From the NCBI GenBank assembly GCA_018897435.1, contig JAHIKI010000095.1, positions 1-55,089 on the forward strand: a DNA stretch of 55,089 nt, written 5' to 3'. Below the pieces are notes generated by a model. It was given only the letters and a program-made list of their open reading frames with translations. It had not been told where the DNA came from and did not search any database. The DNA comes from Acidobacteriota bacterium (lineage in GTDB: Bacteria > Acidobacteriota > Aminicenantia > UBA2199). Made by a program: the position numbers and the translations under genes. Of this stretch, positions 1 through 8,788 are shown one piece after another; position 1 is the stretch's first letter, and the number at the start of each line of letters is the position of its first letter.

Positions 1-179
1 AAAGTCAATAGAAAATAAAATTGCGAAAATGCTTTTTACCCCTTATCCCTGTGACATCCCTTTGTTTATTTGGATTTTAGCGTTTTATCTTTTCAATTTG
101 AAGAATTGCTGATGATCAACAGTGGTTTTTTTGTGGACAATTATTGAAAAAAGAATTTTTATTAAAGGCAGGTACGCCA
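1..179. other. AT-rich stretch without recognised gene
   Basis: No convincing coding frame, hairpin terminator or promoter is seen in these bases. They lie downstream of the last gene of the leftward efflux operon and may hold its 3' untranslated end. Confidence 0.4.
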
Positions 180-1283
180 TCACTTGGAAATGAAGCGCTT
201 GAAATTCAACAGCGATATGGATACCAGGGTCACCGAGATGCCGCACAATATCAGCAGGTCCTTCCAGAAATAGGCGATGCCGTTGCCCTTTAAAAAAATC
301 TCGCGGATAATCTTCATCAAATAGCGCAAGGGATTGATGTCGACCAGGAAGCGCAGGGACGGCGGGATGTTTTCAATCGGGGTAAAAAACCCGGACAGCA
401 GCAAAAACAGCAACAAAGAAAACCAGGCGAAAAACATGGCCTGCTGCTGGCTTGAGGAAAGGACCGAAATCAGCAGGGCGTAGGAGAGGATGGCGGTCAC
501 GTAAACCAGCGAAGTCAAAGCCAGGTCCAGGGGATTGCCGCGGAAGGGAATACCAAACCAGGTGACCACGACGAACAGGCCGATCACCATATCGACTATG
601 CCGATCAGGGCCGACGGCAGCGCTTTGCCGATATAGATTTCAAAGGCGCTCAGCCGGGACATCAGCAGGGTGTCCAGCGTCTGTTGTTCTTTTTCGCGCA
701 CCAGGGAAGTCGCGGTCAAAAAAATAGTCAATATGGTCAGTATGAAACCGACGATCCCCGGCCCCATAAAGTTGATGCTACGCAGTTCGGGATTGAAGCG
801 GAAGATGGTTTTGGCCTGCAGCGGCAGCTTCTGACCATGGCGGCTCATGTCGTTGAGAATATAATTCTTGATGATGCCGTTAAAATAGCCGGCAGCGATC
901 AGCGAGGTATTGGAATCGACCCCGTCCATGAGTATCTGCACCTCGGGGTATTTAAGCAGGTTCCTCTTTTTGTCCAGGGCTTCACGGAAAATAATGATTG
1001 ATTTAACTGCTCCTTTTTTAAAGTGTGACAGATAATCCACGGGCTGGCTGGTCACCCAGCGCACGCGAAAAAGCGGGGTATGGCTGATGCGCTGGATGAT
1101 CTGCTGCGCTTTTTGTCCAGCGGACAGGTTCACGATCCCGACCGGGACATGGCGGATATCAGTGGAAACCACATAACCGAGAATGATGATTTGCAAAACC
1201 GGGGCCACGAAAATCAAGAACAGCAACTCTTTTTGACGCATGATTTCAATCAGTTCTTTTTTAATCAGGTAGCGCAGCCTCAT
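180..1283 (-). CDS. ybhR: ABC-2 type transporter permease (YbhR-like)
   Basis: Integral inner-membrane permease of 367 residues, last gene of the efflux operon. It has one N-terminal membrane segment (about residues 20-40), a large extracytoplasmic domain (about 45-170) and a block of five C-terminal membrane helices, the classic ABC-2 layout. The sequence VREKEQQTLDTLLMSRL just after the second helix is the conserved cytoplasmic coupling region of the family, and length and order match E. coli YbhR. The start overlaps the end of the neighbouring permease by 4 bases, so the two are probably translationally coupled and form a heterodimeric channel. The family exports drugs and other hydrophobic compounds; the substrate cannot be read from sequence. 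Confidence 0.9.
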   Translation of the reverse strand: MRLRYLIKKELIEIMRQKELLFLIFVAPVLQIIILGYVVSTDIRHVPVGIVNLSAGQKAQQIIQRISHTPLFRVRWVTSQPVDYLSHFKKGAVKSIIIFREALDKKRNLLKYPEVQILMDGVDSNTSLIAAGYFNGIIKNYILNDMSRHGQKLPLQAKTIFRFNPELRSINFMGPGIVGFILTILTIFLTATSLVREKEQQTLDTLLMSRLSAFEIYIGKALPSALIGIVDMVIGLFVVVTWFGIPFRGNPLDLALTSLVYVTAILSYALLISVLSSSQQQAMFFAWFSLLLFLLLSGFFTPIENIPPSLRFLVDINPLRYLMKIIREIFLKGNGIAYFWKDLLILCGISVTLVSISLLNFKRFISK

Positions 1284-2404
1284 TGGACCGCCTTTCTCTG
1301 CCTGCTGAATTTTCTGGACGCCGCCAGCAGCAGAACGGCACCGAGCAGGACGAGCATCAAGCCTTCAAAAAGGAAATGCTTCAGCTCGGAACCCTTGAGG
1401 ATCACGCCGCGGATGATGCGCAGGAAATAGGTGGCGGGGATGGCGTAGGAGATCGCCTGCAAAACCGGGTTAAGGGAATCGATGGGAAAAATTAACCCGG
1501 AAAGCAGATAGGAAGGCAGCATGGTAAGAATCTGTGCCGCCAGCATGGCCGCCTTCTGGGTAGGAGCCAAAGTCGAAATCAGGATACCAAGGGACAGACC
1601 GGCTATGATGTACAAAACGGCAAAAATTAACAGCACCAGCAGGCTGCCGCGGATAGGGATACCGAACCAGAACCGCGAAAACGCCAGGGTCAGTACACCG
1701 TCGAGCAGGGCCACCATGATATAGGGAATTGTCTTGCCGATAATGATCTCGTATGATTTCAGCGGTGAAATAAACAACAGGGCGATGGAGCCGGTTTCCC
1801 TTTCCTTGGCGATGCTGACGGAGGTGAGCATGGCTGAAATCATCAGCAGGATGGCGGCAATCTGGCCGGGAATGAAAAAAAACGAACTTTTAGCCTCAGG
1901 ATTGAAATATATCTTGGTATGCAACTTGAACAGTTGCCCGACTTTTTTCATTTCCGCCATGAATTCCAGAACAATCATTTCATTGTACTGGAAAACCAGG
2001 TTGGCGGTGTTGGAATTGCTGGCGTCGATGATGATGCCAAAATCGCTCTGGCCGTGAACGGTCAAGCGGCGGGAGAAATCGACCGGGATCACAATGATTT
2101 CCTTTATTTTTTCCTTACGCAGCATTTCTTCCGCGGCCCGGAGCGCACTCTTCCCGGACGTTCCGCCAGCAGGGAAGTGCAGAACGAAAATGCGATTGTT
2201 GGCGAAACTATTGACCAACTGCCGGGAGAAATCACTTTGTGAAAAATCGACGACCGCGGCGTCGATGCGGTTCAAATCAAAAGAAAAAGAATACCCGAGG
2301 ATAAAGATCATGATAACGGGAGTAATGAAAACAATGGTCAGGCTGCGCGGATCACGCAGGATGTGAAAAAACTCCTTGACGATGATCGCTTTAATTCTGG
2401 CCAT
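1280..2404 (-). CDS. ybhS: ABC-2 type transporter permease (YbhS-like)
   Basis: Second inner-membrane permease, 374 residues, with the same topology as its neighbour: an N-terminal helix (about 22-42), a periplasmic domain, then five helices from about residue 175. The coupling segment AKERETGSIALLFISPL follows the second helix. The N-terminal pattern KEFFHILRDPRSL resembles YbhS. It overlaps the upstream ATPase gene by 14 bases and the downstream permease by 4. The two permeases together with the two ATPases would form one heteromeric exporter that hands substrate to the membrane fusion protein and the TolC-type channel of the same operon. Confidence 0.9.
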   Translation of the reverse strand: MARIKAIIVKEFFHILRDPRSLTIVFITPVIMIFILGYSFSFDLNRIDAAVVDFSQSDFSRQLVNSFANNRIFVLHFPAGGTSGKSALRAAEEMLRKEKIKEIIVIPVDFSRRLTVHGQSDFGIIIDASNSNTANLVFQYNEMIVLEFMAEMKKVGQLFKLHTKIYFNPEAKSSFFFIPGQIAAILLMISAMLTSVSIAKERETGSIALLFISPLKSYEIIIGKTIPYIMVALLDGVLTLAFSRFWFGIPIRGSLLVLLIFAVLYIIAGLSLGILISTLAPTQKAAMLAAQILTMLPSYLLSGLIFPIDSLNPVLQAISYAIPATYFLRIIRGVILKGSELKHFLFEGLMLVLLGAVLLLAASRKFSRQRKAVQ

Positions 2405-3131
2405 GTTTGGAAATCACTTCTTTAAAAAGTTCTTCAATGGATGTTTGACGATTTTGCTGCAGAAGTTCAGCCGGCTCGCCCTGCCATACAATCTCTCCGT
2501 TATGGATGATAATGACGCGGTCGCAGTATTCGGCTTCATCCAGGTGGTGGGTCGTGACCAGCAGGGTTTTGCCATTTTTTTTCAACTGGTAGATTTCATT
2601 CCAGAATTTGCGGCGCATTTCGGGATCGACTCCGGAAGTCGGCTCATCGAGCAGGATGATTTCCGGATCAGGTAGCAGGCAGACAAAAAGGGCCACTTTC
2701 TGACGAATCCCGGGCGGAAGCGCTTGTATCCTCTGGCGCAGCAGTTCGGCAGGGAGTTGGGCGCCGATCCGCGCCGCCTGCTCGCGCAGCTCTTTGCGGG
2801 TCAGCCCGGAAATACCGCCAAAAAATTCGATGTTTTCCAGAACCGTCAGCAAAGGGTAAAGTGAAAATTTTTGCGACATATAGCCCAGTTTTTTCTTGAT
2901 CAGGTCCATGTGCTTTTGAGTGTCAAGCCCGCTCACCAGGACCGACCCGGAAGTGATTTTCAGCAGGCCGGTGATCATCTTGATAACGGTGGTTTTCCCG
3001 GCGCCGTTGGGCCCGAGAAAACCCAAAATCTCTCCCTGCTTGACATTAAAATTGATCCCTTTGACGGCTTGGAAACGGCCGAAAATCTTGACCAGGTCGC
3101 GCACCTCAATGGCGTTGGCCGTCTGGTTCAT
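2391..3131 (-). CDS. ABC transporter ATPase, second half of a split YbhF
   Basis: Nucleotide-binding subunit of 246 residues. The Walker A is GPNGAGKT (residues 40-47), the Walker B region is IILLDEPTSGVDP, and the switch histidine is present in TTHHLDEAE. The ABC signature is degenerate, LPPGIRQK instead of LSGGQ. The C-terminal half of fused E. coli YbhF shows the same change, so this gene corresponds to that half. Its start overlaps the other ATPase gene by 4 bases. It should pair with the other ATPase so that one composite site is canonical and one is degenerate. Confidence 0.92.
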   Translation of the reverse strand: MNQTANAIEVRDLVKIFGRFQAVKGINFNVKQGEILGFLGPNGAGKTTVIKMITGLLKITSGSVLVSGLDTQKHMDLIKKKLGYMSQKFSLYPLLTVLENIEFFGGISGLTRKELREQAARIGAQLPAELLRQRIQALPPGIRQKVALFVCLLPDPEIILLDEPTSGVDPEMRRKFWNEIYQLKKNGKTLLVTTHHLDEAEYCDRVIIIHNGEIVWQGEPAELLQQNRQTSIEELFKEVISKHGQN

Positions 3132-4018
3132 TGCCGCCTCTCATGATAAATATAAACGTCTTCCAGGGTCGGTTTTTCTTCCGTTATTTCCAAGTGCGGG
3201 ATCTGTTGGGCGAGGTTCTCGGGACCGCTCTGCATGTAGCGGATGAATTTACCGCGCATATACACCTGGCCGCCCAGTCCGGGAAAGGCATTAATCTGTT
3301 GCATGACTTCGAAAATGTTTCCCCGCGGCAGGATGCGGAACAAGCGGGCCGGGAAAGTTTTCTTGATCATGATCATCGAATCCTGCACCATGACCCGGCC
3401 GTTTTTAAGCAGAACGACAAAATCCCCTTTTTCGGCCTCGTCCAGATAAGGCGTGGACATGACGATGGTTTTGCCTTCTTTTTTCAAATCCTCGATTATG
3501 GCGAAAAATTCGATGCGCGACAGGGGGTCGACACCGGTGGTCGGCTCGTCCAAAATGATCAGATCCGGGGAGGATAGCAGGATCGCCGACAGGGCCAGCT
3601 TCTGCTTCATGCCGCCCGAAAGGGCACCGGCCCGCCGTTTTTTGAAAGGCAGCATGCCGGTTTTTTCCAGCAGCCGCTGTTTGAGTTCCTCGCGGCGCCG
3701 GCGCGGCACCTGCTGGATGTCGGCGAAAAAATTAAGGTTTTCCTCAACGCTTAAATCCACGTACAAAGAAAACTTTTCGGGCATGTAACCGCAGACAGAG
3801 GTGATCCTGATATAATCGCCGTTGATGTTTTCCCCATCCAGAAAAATATCGCCAGTGTCTTTCTTGACCAGGCCGACCAGCATTTTGAAAATTGTCGATT
3901 TCCCGGCTCCATCGGCGCCGCTGATAATCGTGATTGCCCCTTTTTTAATAGCCAACGAGACATCGTTGACGGCGCGGATGTCGGCAAACGACTTGGAAAC
4001 ATGCTCCAGACGGATCAT
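3128..4018 (-). CDS. ABC transporter ATPase, first half of a split YbhF
   Basis: Nucleotide-binding subunit of 296 residues. It has Walker A GADGAGKS (about 34-41), a good signature LSGGMKQK and Walker B LIILDEPTTGVDP. The H-loop histidine is replaced: the motif reads STPYLDEAE where TTHxxDEAE is usual. The N-terminal half of E. coli YbhF has the same kind of loss (STSYLDEAE), which supports orthology. The C-terminal 80 residues lie beyond the ATPase core and carry no recognised domain. It overlaps the membrane-fusion gene upstream and the second ATPase downstream by 4 bases each. Confidence 0.92.
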   Translation of the reverse strand: MIRLEHVSKSFADIRAVNDVSLAIKKGAITIISGADGAGKSTIFKMLVGLVKKDTGDIFLDGENINGDYIRITSVCGYMPEKFSLYVDLSVEENLNFFADIQQVPRRRREELKQRLLEKTGMLPFKKRRAGALSGGMKQKLALSAILLSSPDLIILDEPTTGVDPLSRIEFFAIIEDLKKEGKTIVMSTPYLDEAEKGDFVVLLKNGRVMVQDSMIMIKKTFPARLFRILPRGNIFEVMQQINAFPGLGGQVYMRGKFIRYMQSGPENLAQQIPHLEITEEKPTLEDVYIYHERRQ

Positions 4019-4911
4019 TGATCGCTTTGCTGTCTGGCAAATACCACGGTGACGGGCATGCCGATTTTAAAAACATCCAGGTCACGATCGATACGGACTT
4101 TTACCTGGTACAGCAGTGCCTGGCGTTCTTTTTCGGCAACAATATACCTAGGGGAAAATTCGGCTTTTTTGCCGAAAACGGCAATAAATCCGGAAAAGGA
4201 ACGCTCCTCAAGGCCATCGACAATGATTTTGGCCCGTTGATTTAATTTTAATGCCGCCAGTTCTTTTTCTTCGACGAACACGTCTATATAAAGGCTGGAA
4301 AGGTCGAGGATATCGGCCAAAGCCAGACCGGGAAAAACACTCTCACCTTGACCAATGAAGGTTTCCAAGACCACTCCGCTCACGGGCGAGTGCAACAACA
4401 TGTCCTTTTCGGTTAATTCCAGGGCCTGGCGTTTGTTGGCCAGCTTGTCTTTCTGAATCTGCAGCGCCGCCAGCGACTGATCCAGGTCAAACAGCGAGGT
4501 TTGCATCTCTTGCAACTGCAGGCGCGCTTTTTCCAGCTGGTCGCCCGAAATGGATTGATTCTGTTGCAAACGCTCGAAACGCTGCACCTGTTTACGCCAA
4601 TAAGCGAGATTGGCGTTCAGCAACTGTCTTTTCTCTCTGGCCCGGATTTCACTGTTGGCGATTTCCTTTTCAACCAAAGCCAATTCCTGCAAGGCGTTGC
4701 GGATTCTATCGCGATTGATTTCAGCGATCAAATCGCCTTTTTTCACCGCCTGGCCTTCCTGAATTAAAAGCTTGTCCAGGGTTCCGCCGACCAGGGCCTT
4801 GATACTGGCAATTTCGCCATCGACCACTCCGGGAACCTTGATCTCCCGGTCATTTTTCCCGCAGGAATAAAACAACAATATTAACAGCAAAAGTGCCGCC
4901 GTTTTTTTCAT
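4015..4911 (-). CDS. Membrane fusion lipoprotein of efflux system (HlyD/YbhG-like)
   Basis: Periplasmic adaptor of 298 residues linking the inner-membrane ABC transporter to the outer-membrane channel. It begins with a lipoprotein signal (LLLLILLFYSCGK, lipobox cysteine near residue 17). A biotinyl-lipoyl half motif follows (GGTLDKLLIQEGQAVKKGD), then a coiled-coil hairpin (about 75-165), the second lipoyl half (LLHSPVSGVVLE) and a beta-barrel domain. The ATG at 4911 is chosen over the in-frame ATG at 4926 because an AGGAGGA ribosome site lies between them, 5 bases before it. That ATG overlaps the tolC stop as ATGA. In E. coli the equivalent YbhG sits in the cecR-ybhGFSR operon. Confidence 0.9.
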   Translation of the reverse strand: MKKTAALLLLILLFYSCGKNDREIKVPGVVDGEIASIKALVGGTLDKLLIQEGQAVKKGDLIAEINRDRIRNALQELALVEKEIANSEIRAREKRQLLNANLAYWRKQVQRFERLQQNQSISGDQLEKARLQLQEMQTSLFDLDQSLAALQIQKDKLANKRQALELTEKDMLLHSPVSGVVLETFIGQGESVFPGLALADILDLSSLYIDVFVEEKELAALKLNQRAKIIVDGLEERSFSGFIAVFGKKAEFSPRYIVAEKERQALLYQVKVRIDRDLDVFKIGMPVTVVFARQQSDQ

Positions 4912-6215
4912 TCTTCCTCCTCGCATTTTCCGATCAGGGTGTCTATGCTGACCTTGAGCATTTCCATTTGCGCGAGCTGTCCTTCGCGGTTAGAAAGGTA
5001 TCTTTCCTGGCTGGTCATGGCCGCCAACAGGTCGGTATGGTCGATCTGGTTTTCTTCGTAAAGCTTTTCTTTCAGACGGATATTCTCCACCGCGTTGGCG
5101 GACAGGTTGTCCAGCAGAACAAGCTTTTTCTCCAGGCTTTCTTTATATAGATACAACTGGCGCAAATTCTTTTCGCTTTCACGGATGAAGTCGGCGCGCT
5201 GGTTTTCCAGTTTGCGCGCGGCGATGTCGGCCAGATTTTTGTCACGGCCGCCCTTGTTCCAGTTGAAAACGGGCATGGTGACGCTCAGGCCCCCCTGGAC
5301 GTAAAAGGTCCACTGGTCCTTGAAAAAATTCTGGCCCGGGCGGCCGTAATGCAGTTCAGCGAAAGCATTGAGTTGCGGAAGGTAGGCCCCGGAGATCGAT
5401 TTTTTCTGTATCTGGATGATACGCGCCCGCTCGTCCAGCGATCGCAGCAACGGATGGGTGGCCAGGAAATATTCACGGGCCGAATCGAATGATTCATTTC
5501 TCGTCACAGGTTTGAAATCTATTTCCTGCGGATCGTAGCCGCAGAGACTGTTGAAATGGACGGCCTCGGCCGCGATTAATTGCTCCAGGTCCAACAAACT
5601 CAGTTTGATCTCGTCGGCCTTGGTTCGTGTCTCCAAAAGGTCGGATTTTTTAACCAGTTCTTCAGCGTACAAATTTTCCACTTTTTGCAAATGCAGGTTC
5701 AGGCTGGAGAGGAAAAAATTCAATGAATCCCGCTTGTTACAGAACAGGAGATAATTGAAATAGGAAGACCTGACCTTTCCGGCCAATTCGATCTTTTTCA
5801 GCCTGGTCAGGTCCTTTTCCGCGGCTCCCCGGATCGCCTCCATCTTCAAGGCGTTGCTCAGCAGGCCGCCGCTATAAAGCGGCTGGACCAATGACATTTT
5901 CAGATCGAAATTGTCGTTGGGAGCTGAAAGGACAACGGTTCCCGGAGGTATGTCCGCGCCGACCGGAAAGGGAAAATCGGAGATCTTGACCTCCACCTTG
6001 TCCGAAGTGTAGCGGTAAATACCGCTGAAGAAGACGGAAAAATATTTTTGCCGCAGCGCCGTCAGCCCGGCGATGGCTGCGGCCTCTTCTTCCAACTTTT
6101 GGCTGTCAAGGCTGCGGCTGATGGTCCAGGCGCTAACCACTGCCCGGGACAATGTCACCTTGGCCGGAAGCACAAAAACGATAGCTAAAAAACCGAAAAA
6201 TAACAGTTTTTTCAT
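4908..6215 (-). CDS. TolC-family outer membrane efflux protein
   Basis: Outer-membrane channel subunit of 435 residues, the usual TolC-family length. It has an N-terminal signal sequence (hydrophobic stretch at residues 4-18) and two long alpha-helical repeats. Segments such as RSSYFNYLLFCNKRDSL and LRQLYLYKESLEKKLVLLDN are the periplasmic helices of the two OEP repeats, and GGLSVTMPVFNWNKGG is a typical transmembrane strand. It overlaps tetR by 4 bases and the adaptor gene by 4. With the adaptor and the ABC subunits it forms a complete tripartite pump in one operon. Confidence 0.9.
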   Translation of the reverse strand: MKKLLFFGFLAIVFVLPAKVTLSRAVVSAWTISRSLDSQKLEEEAAAIAGLTALRQKYFSVFFSGIYRYTSDKVEVKISDFPFPVGADIPPGTVVLSAPNDNFDLKMSLVQPLYSGGLLSNALKMEAIRGAAEKDLTRLKKIELAGKVRSSYFNYLLFCNKRDSLNFFLSSLNLHLQKVENLYAEELVKKSDLLETRTKADEIKLSLLDLEQLIAAEAVHFNSLCGYDPQEIDFKPVTRNESFDSAREYFLATHPLLRSLDERARIIQIQKKSISGAYLPQLNAFAELHYGRPGQNFFKDQWTFYVQGGLSVTMPVFNWNKGGRDKNLADIAARKLENQRADFIRESEKNLRQLYLYKESLEKKLVLLDNLSANAVENIRLKEKLYEENQIDHTDLLAAMTSQERYLSNREGQLAQMEMLKVSIDTLIGKCEEEE

Positions 6216-6832
6216 TTTAACATCCCCCGTTGCAAAACATTGACCACGCTGGCGATGCGCTTGCGGTAAAAGTCTTCGTCGCTGGTGACTTTTATTCCGG
6301 AAATAGCCTCCACCATGGGCTTGCCGATGAATGAGAAAATAGAGAGGGCGACGATATTCATCATGAAATGCAGGGGGTCTGATTCGGATACCAGACCCTG
6401 CTTGTGCCAGCGCCGGATCAGCTCAAAAAGCGGGTGGGGCTTGAAAGAGATTTTTTCGTGAATGATCTCAGCCATGGCGGTGGTAACGTTTTCCGGGTTA
6501 TGAATCAAGTCAAAGACCATGATGCGCAGCAAATCCGGATGGCGGGCAATGAACCGTATAAAAATTTCAGGAAATTTTTCCAAGAAAAGATCGGGGGTCA
6601 GTTGTCCGGAAATAATGCGGCCGATTTCGCCAAAAAACTCACTGAATACTCCAAACAGAACCGTCCGATAAAGGTTGTCTTTGGAAGAAAAGTAATAAAA
6701 GAGCATAGCTTTATTGATCGCGGCGCCGCGAGCGATGGCCTCCATTCGCGCGCCGGAATATCCCCGGGCAGCGAATTCTTTTTGAGCTGCCAGCAGAATC
6801 CGCTCCTTGGTTTGCGGGTTATTTTTTTTCAC
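6212..6832 (-). CDS. TetR/AcrR-family transcriptional regulator of efflux operon
   Basis: Repressor of 206 residues. The N-terminal helix-turn-helix (about 9-55) includes the typical recognition region INKAMLFYYFSSKDNLY, and the rest is an all-helical ligand-binding domain. It is the first gene of the operon and overlaps tolC by 4 bases, so it most likely autoregulates the pump, like CecR (YbiH) for YbhGFSR. The start is a GTG at 6832. Two palindromes fill the space between this codon and the -10 box, fitting binding at its own promoter. The inducing ligand is unknown. Confidence 0.88.
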   Translation of the reverse strand: MKKNNPQTKERILLAAQKEFAARGYSGARMEAIARGAAINKAMLFYYFSSKDNLYRTVLFGVFSEFFGEIGRIISGQLTPDLFLEKFPEIFIRFIARHPDLLRIMVFDLIHNPENVTTAMAEIIHEKISFKPHPLFELIRRWHKQGLVSESDPLHFMMNIVALSIFSFIGKPMVEAISGIKVTSDEDFYRKRIASVVNVLQRGMLK

Positions 6833-6838
6833 TTAACC

Positions 6839-6892
6839 AACCATTTGGTTTAACCATGCGGTTAATATAATATCATTTTTTTTTTTTGTCAA
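6839..6892 (-). promoter_or_regulatory. tetR operon promoter with two operator palindromes
   Basis: Reading leftward there is TTGACA (6892-6887), a 17-base spacer and TATATT (6869-6864). A perfect inverted repeat TTAACC-ATGC-GGTTAA lies at 6850-6865 and overlaps the -10. A second palindrome, AACCATTTGGTT, lies at 6839-6850. Both contain the same AACC/GGTT half-site and are well placed to block transcription of tetR and possibly of the divergent gene at 6949. Confidence 0.75.
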
Positions 6893-6930
6893 CAAATAAT
6901 TTTTCTTCCTTAAAAACAATATATATTCCA

Positions 6931-6948
6931 TGCTATAATCAAGCGACG
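6931..6948 (+). promoter_or_regulatory. Extended -10 promoter just before the 6949 gene
   Basis: TGCTATAAT at 6931-6939 is an extended -10 box. The ATG follows after 9 bases, so the transcript would start at or next to the start codon. No -35 match and no Shine-Dalgarno site is seen. Confidence 0.5.
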
Positions 6949-7713
6949 ATGAGCAGAAAAAATATTGCCATTTTCATACTGCTTTTAACCGCCTGGCCTT
7001 TGGCTCAGAAAGCCTCCGGCTGGGAATGGCAATTTGCCATCGGCCCCTGGACGCTGGAACCCTGGACATCCCCTGTCGCCCGCGAGGCACAGCAATTGGT
7101 CAGCGAAGAAGCAGGCCGCTTGCTGGCCCCCCTGCTTTCCGAATTCACGATCTTTGCCTTCGAGCCGCAAATCGATTTGCGCTCGCGCGGCTGGTTCGCG
7201 ACCGCCGGCTGCTGGCGCCGCCTGAATCGTGACAAGTTCGCCCTGGGCATCTTGGCCAGTTACCTGAATTTTTCCCTGCCCTTCACCCTGACGGCAGAGC
7301 AGGACATATTCTTCCTGGATATCCCGGTCGCCCATATCAGCACCAGCGGCCAGGGACAGATCGATCTGCGCACCATCATGCTGACTGCCCAGGGGCGCTG
7401 GCATATCCTGCAGACGGGCCGGATCGGAGTCTATACCGGCCTGGGATTGAGCCTGCTCGGTTTCAGCGGCACTCTGCACCTGCCTTTAACCGCCAGTGTG
7501 CAAACGTTCCTGGGCACAGTCGAATTACGTAAAAGCGAAGACAGCACCCTGGAAGAGCTCAGGCGAAAAAATCACGATATTCCGGCCTGGATCTTGGCTC
7601 CGGCCCTGTCCTTATCCCTGCACTACCGAGTGGGGGCCAAAAGCCGGCTGCTCATGGAAATCAATCTATCGCAGGGAACGTTTCTGGCGATCGGACTGAT
7701 CCTGGGCAACTGA
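6949..7713 (+). CDS. Secreted or outer-membrane protein of unknown function
   Basis: Protein of 254 residues with a clear signal peptide (basic MSRKN, hydrophobic core to about residue 16, cleavage near AQKASG). The mature part has alternating hydrophobic and polar stretches such as GVYTGLGLSLLGFSGTLHL and ends in short strands, which suggests a small beta-barrel; no family is recognised. The ATG at 6949 is preferred to an in-frame TTG at 6886 because it directly precedes the signal peptide and follows a -10 box. The gene is divergent from the efflux operon and shares its control region, so co-regulation by the TetR protein is possible but unproven. Confidence 0.65.
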   Translation: MSRKNIAIFILLLTAWPLAQKASGWEWQFAIGPWTLEPWTSPVAREAQQLVSEEAGRLLAPLLSEFTIFAFEPQIDLRSRGWFATAGCWRRLNRDKFALGILASYLNFSLPFTLTAEQDIFFLDIPVAHISTSGQGQIDLRTIMLTAQGRWHILQTGRIGVYTGLGLSLLGFSGTLHLPLTASVQTFLGTVELRKSEDSTLEELRRKNHDIPAWILAPALSLSLHYRVGAKSRLLMEINLSQGTFLAIGLILGN

Positions 7714-7788
7714 TATGGATTCCGGCCTAAAACAATAACTGGAACTCCATTTTAAAACAGCTCTTGACCTTAAAACCCGGGCTTTGCC

Positions 7789-8706
7789 TTAAAACTTGAC
7801 TCCCAGCAAAAACATCAAAGCCGTCGCTTTCACGTACTGGCCTGGATCGGGATCCTTGGCTAGGTTGGAAAGGCCAAGACGGTACCTCGCTTCCAGGAGC
7901 AGGTTCATTCCCCCGGCCTTCAACTCGACGCCGCCGCCGAAAACCAGGCCGTAAAAAAGCCTGTTGATCTCGTCCGTGATGTCCTCTTCAGTGGTAGTGC
8001 CGTCATTAGCCGTGACCACGACTTTCTGGTTCAGAATATAGCCGATTTCGCCTCCGGCCAGGATATAGGGTGACGTACCCGGCAGGAAACGCACTTTGAG
8101 CATGATCGGGAGGGAGATGCCGGTTCCGGAAATCGCGAGTTTGCCTTTTTGAGCAGGGTCAACGGCTTTAAAAACCGCTCCGCCCGGGCTATAAAGCAGA
8201 TCAACCTCAAAAGCGATCATGCCGCCGCTTTCAAATCCCAGGCCGCCCATGAACCCCATTTTCGATGTTTTCTTTGCTTCCGGGGGGATCGTTTCGGAAA
8301 TATTCAGGTTGGCCATGGCCATACCGCCCATCAGTTTGACGCCGCCGCCGGCAAATTCCTTGGCCGCGCGGGCCCTGGGGGCTTCTCGGCGCACGGCAGC
8401 GCGAGGTTTTACTTCTGCTTCCTCTTCATCCTCGCCGATCACTTCGACCACGGTGGTGTGGATATAGCCGGTGACCGCTTTCCCGGACTTATCATTCACG
8501 GTCACTTCATACCAGGCTCCTTCCTTGCCGGCGACTTCCAATAGGGTACCGGCTGTCACCTGGGCGATGATCGGGGCCGAGGCGTCGGGCTCGGAACGAA
8601 CATTGGCCGTCTGGACCTTCACTTTCAAGATTGTATTCTCTTTGGCCAGCAATGCGCCGCCCAGCACCAGAATGAAAAGCAACACCATAATAATATTTCT
8701 TTTCAT
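7789..8706 (-). CDS. Bacterial SH3-domain protein with predicted outer-membrane barrel
   Basis: Exported protein of 305 residues. A signal peptide (residues 1-21) is followed by a bacterial SH3 domain (about 28-90) with the hallmark TANVRSEPDASAPIIAQV and WYEV segments. An acidic then arginine/alanine-rich linker (about 92-118) leads to a C-terminal region (about 120-305) rich in Gly and alternating strands that ends in LGVKF, typical of an outer-membrane beta-barrel with a terminal aromatic residue. SH3b domains often bind peptidoglycan, so it may tie the wall to the outer membrane. AAGGAGG precedes the ATG. The next gene leftward is convergent. Confidence 0.75.
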   Translation of the reverse strand: MKRNIIMVLLFILVLGGALLAKENTILKVKVQTANVRSEPDASAPIIAQVTAGTLLEVAGKEGAWYEVTVNDKSGKAVTGYIHTTVVEVIGEDEEEAEVKPRAAVRREAPRARAAKEFAGGGVKLMGGMAMANLNISETIPPEAKKTSKMGFMGGLGFESGGMIAFEVDLLYSPGGAVFKAVDPAQKGKLAISGTGISLPIMLKVRFLPGTSPYILAGGEIGYILNQKVVVTANDGTTTEEDITDEINRLFYGLVFGGGVELKAGGMNLLLEARYRLGLSNLAKDPDPGQYVKATALMFLLGVKF

Positions 8707-8727
8707 GGACCCTCCTTCTAGAGATAG

Positions 8728-8756
8728 ATATTATTAACTTACAAAATAAATGTCAA
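8728..8756 (-). promoter_or_regulatory. Promoter of SH3-domain gene
   Basis: Reading leftward: TTGACA (8756-8751), 17-base spacer, TAATAT (8733-8728), then a short leader with AAGGAGG before the ATG at 8706. Confidence 0.65.
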
Positions 8757-8788
8757 TAGCTTAAAAAATGAGCGATTTTCAATTGCTG

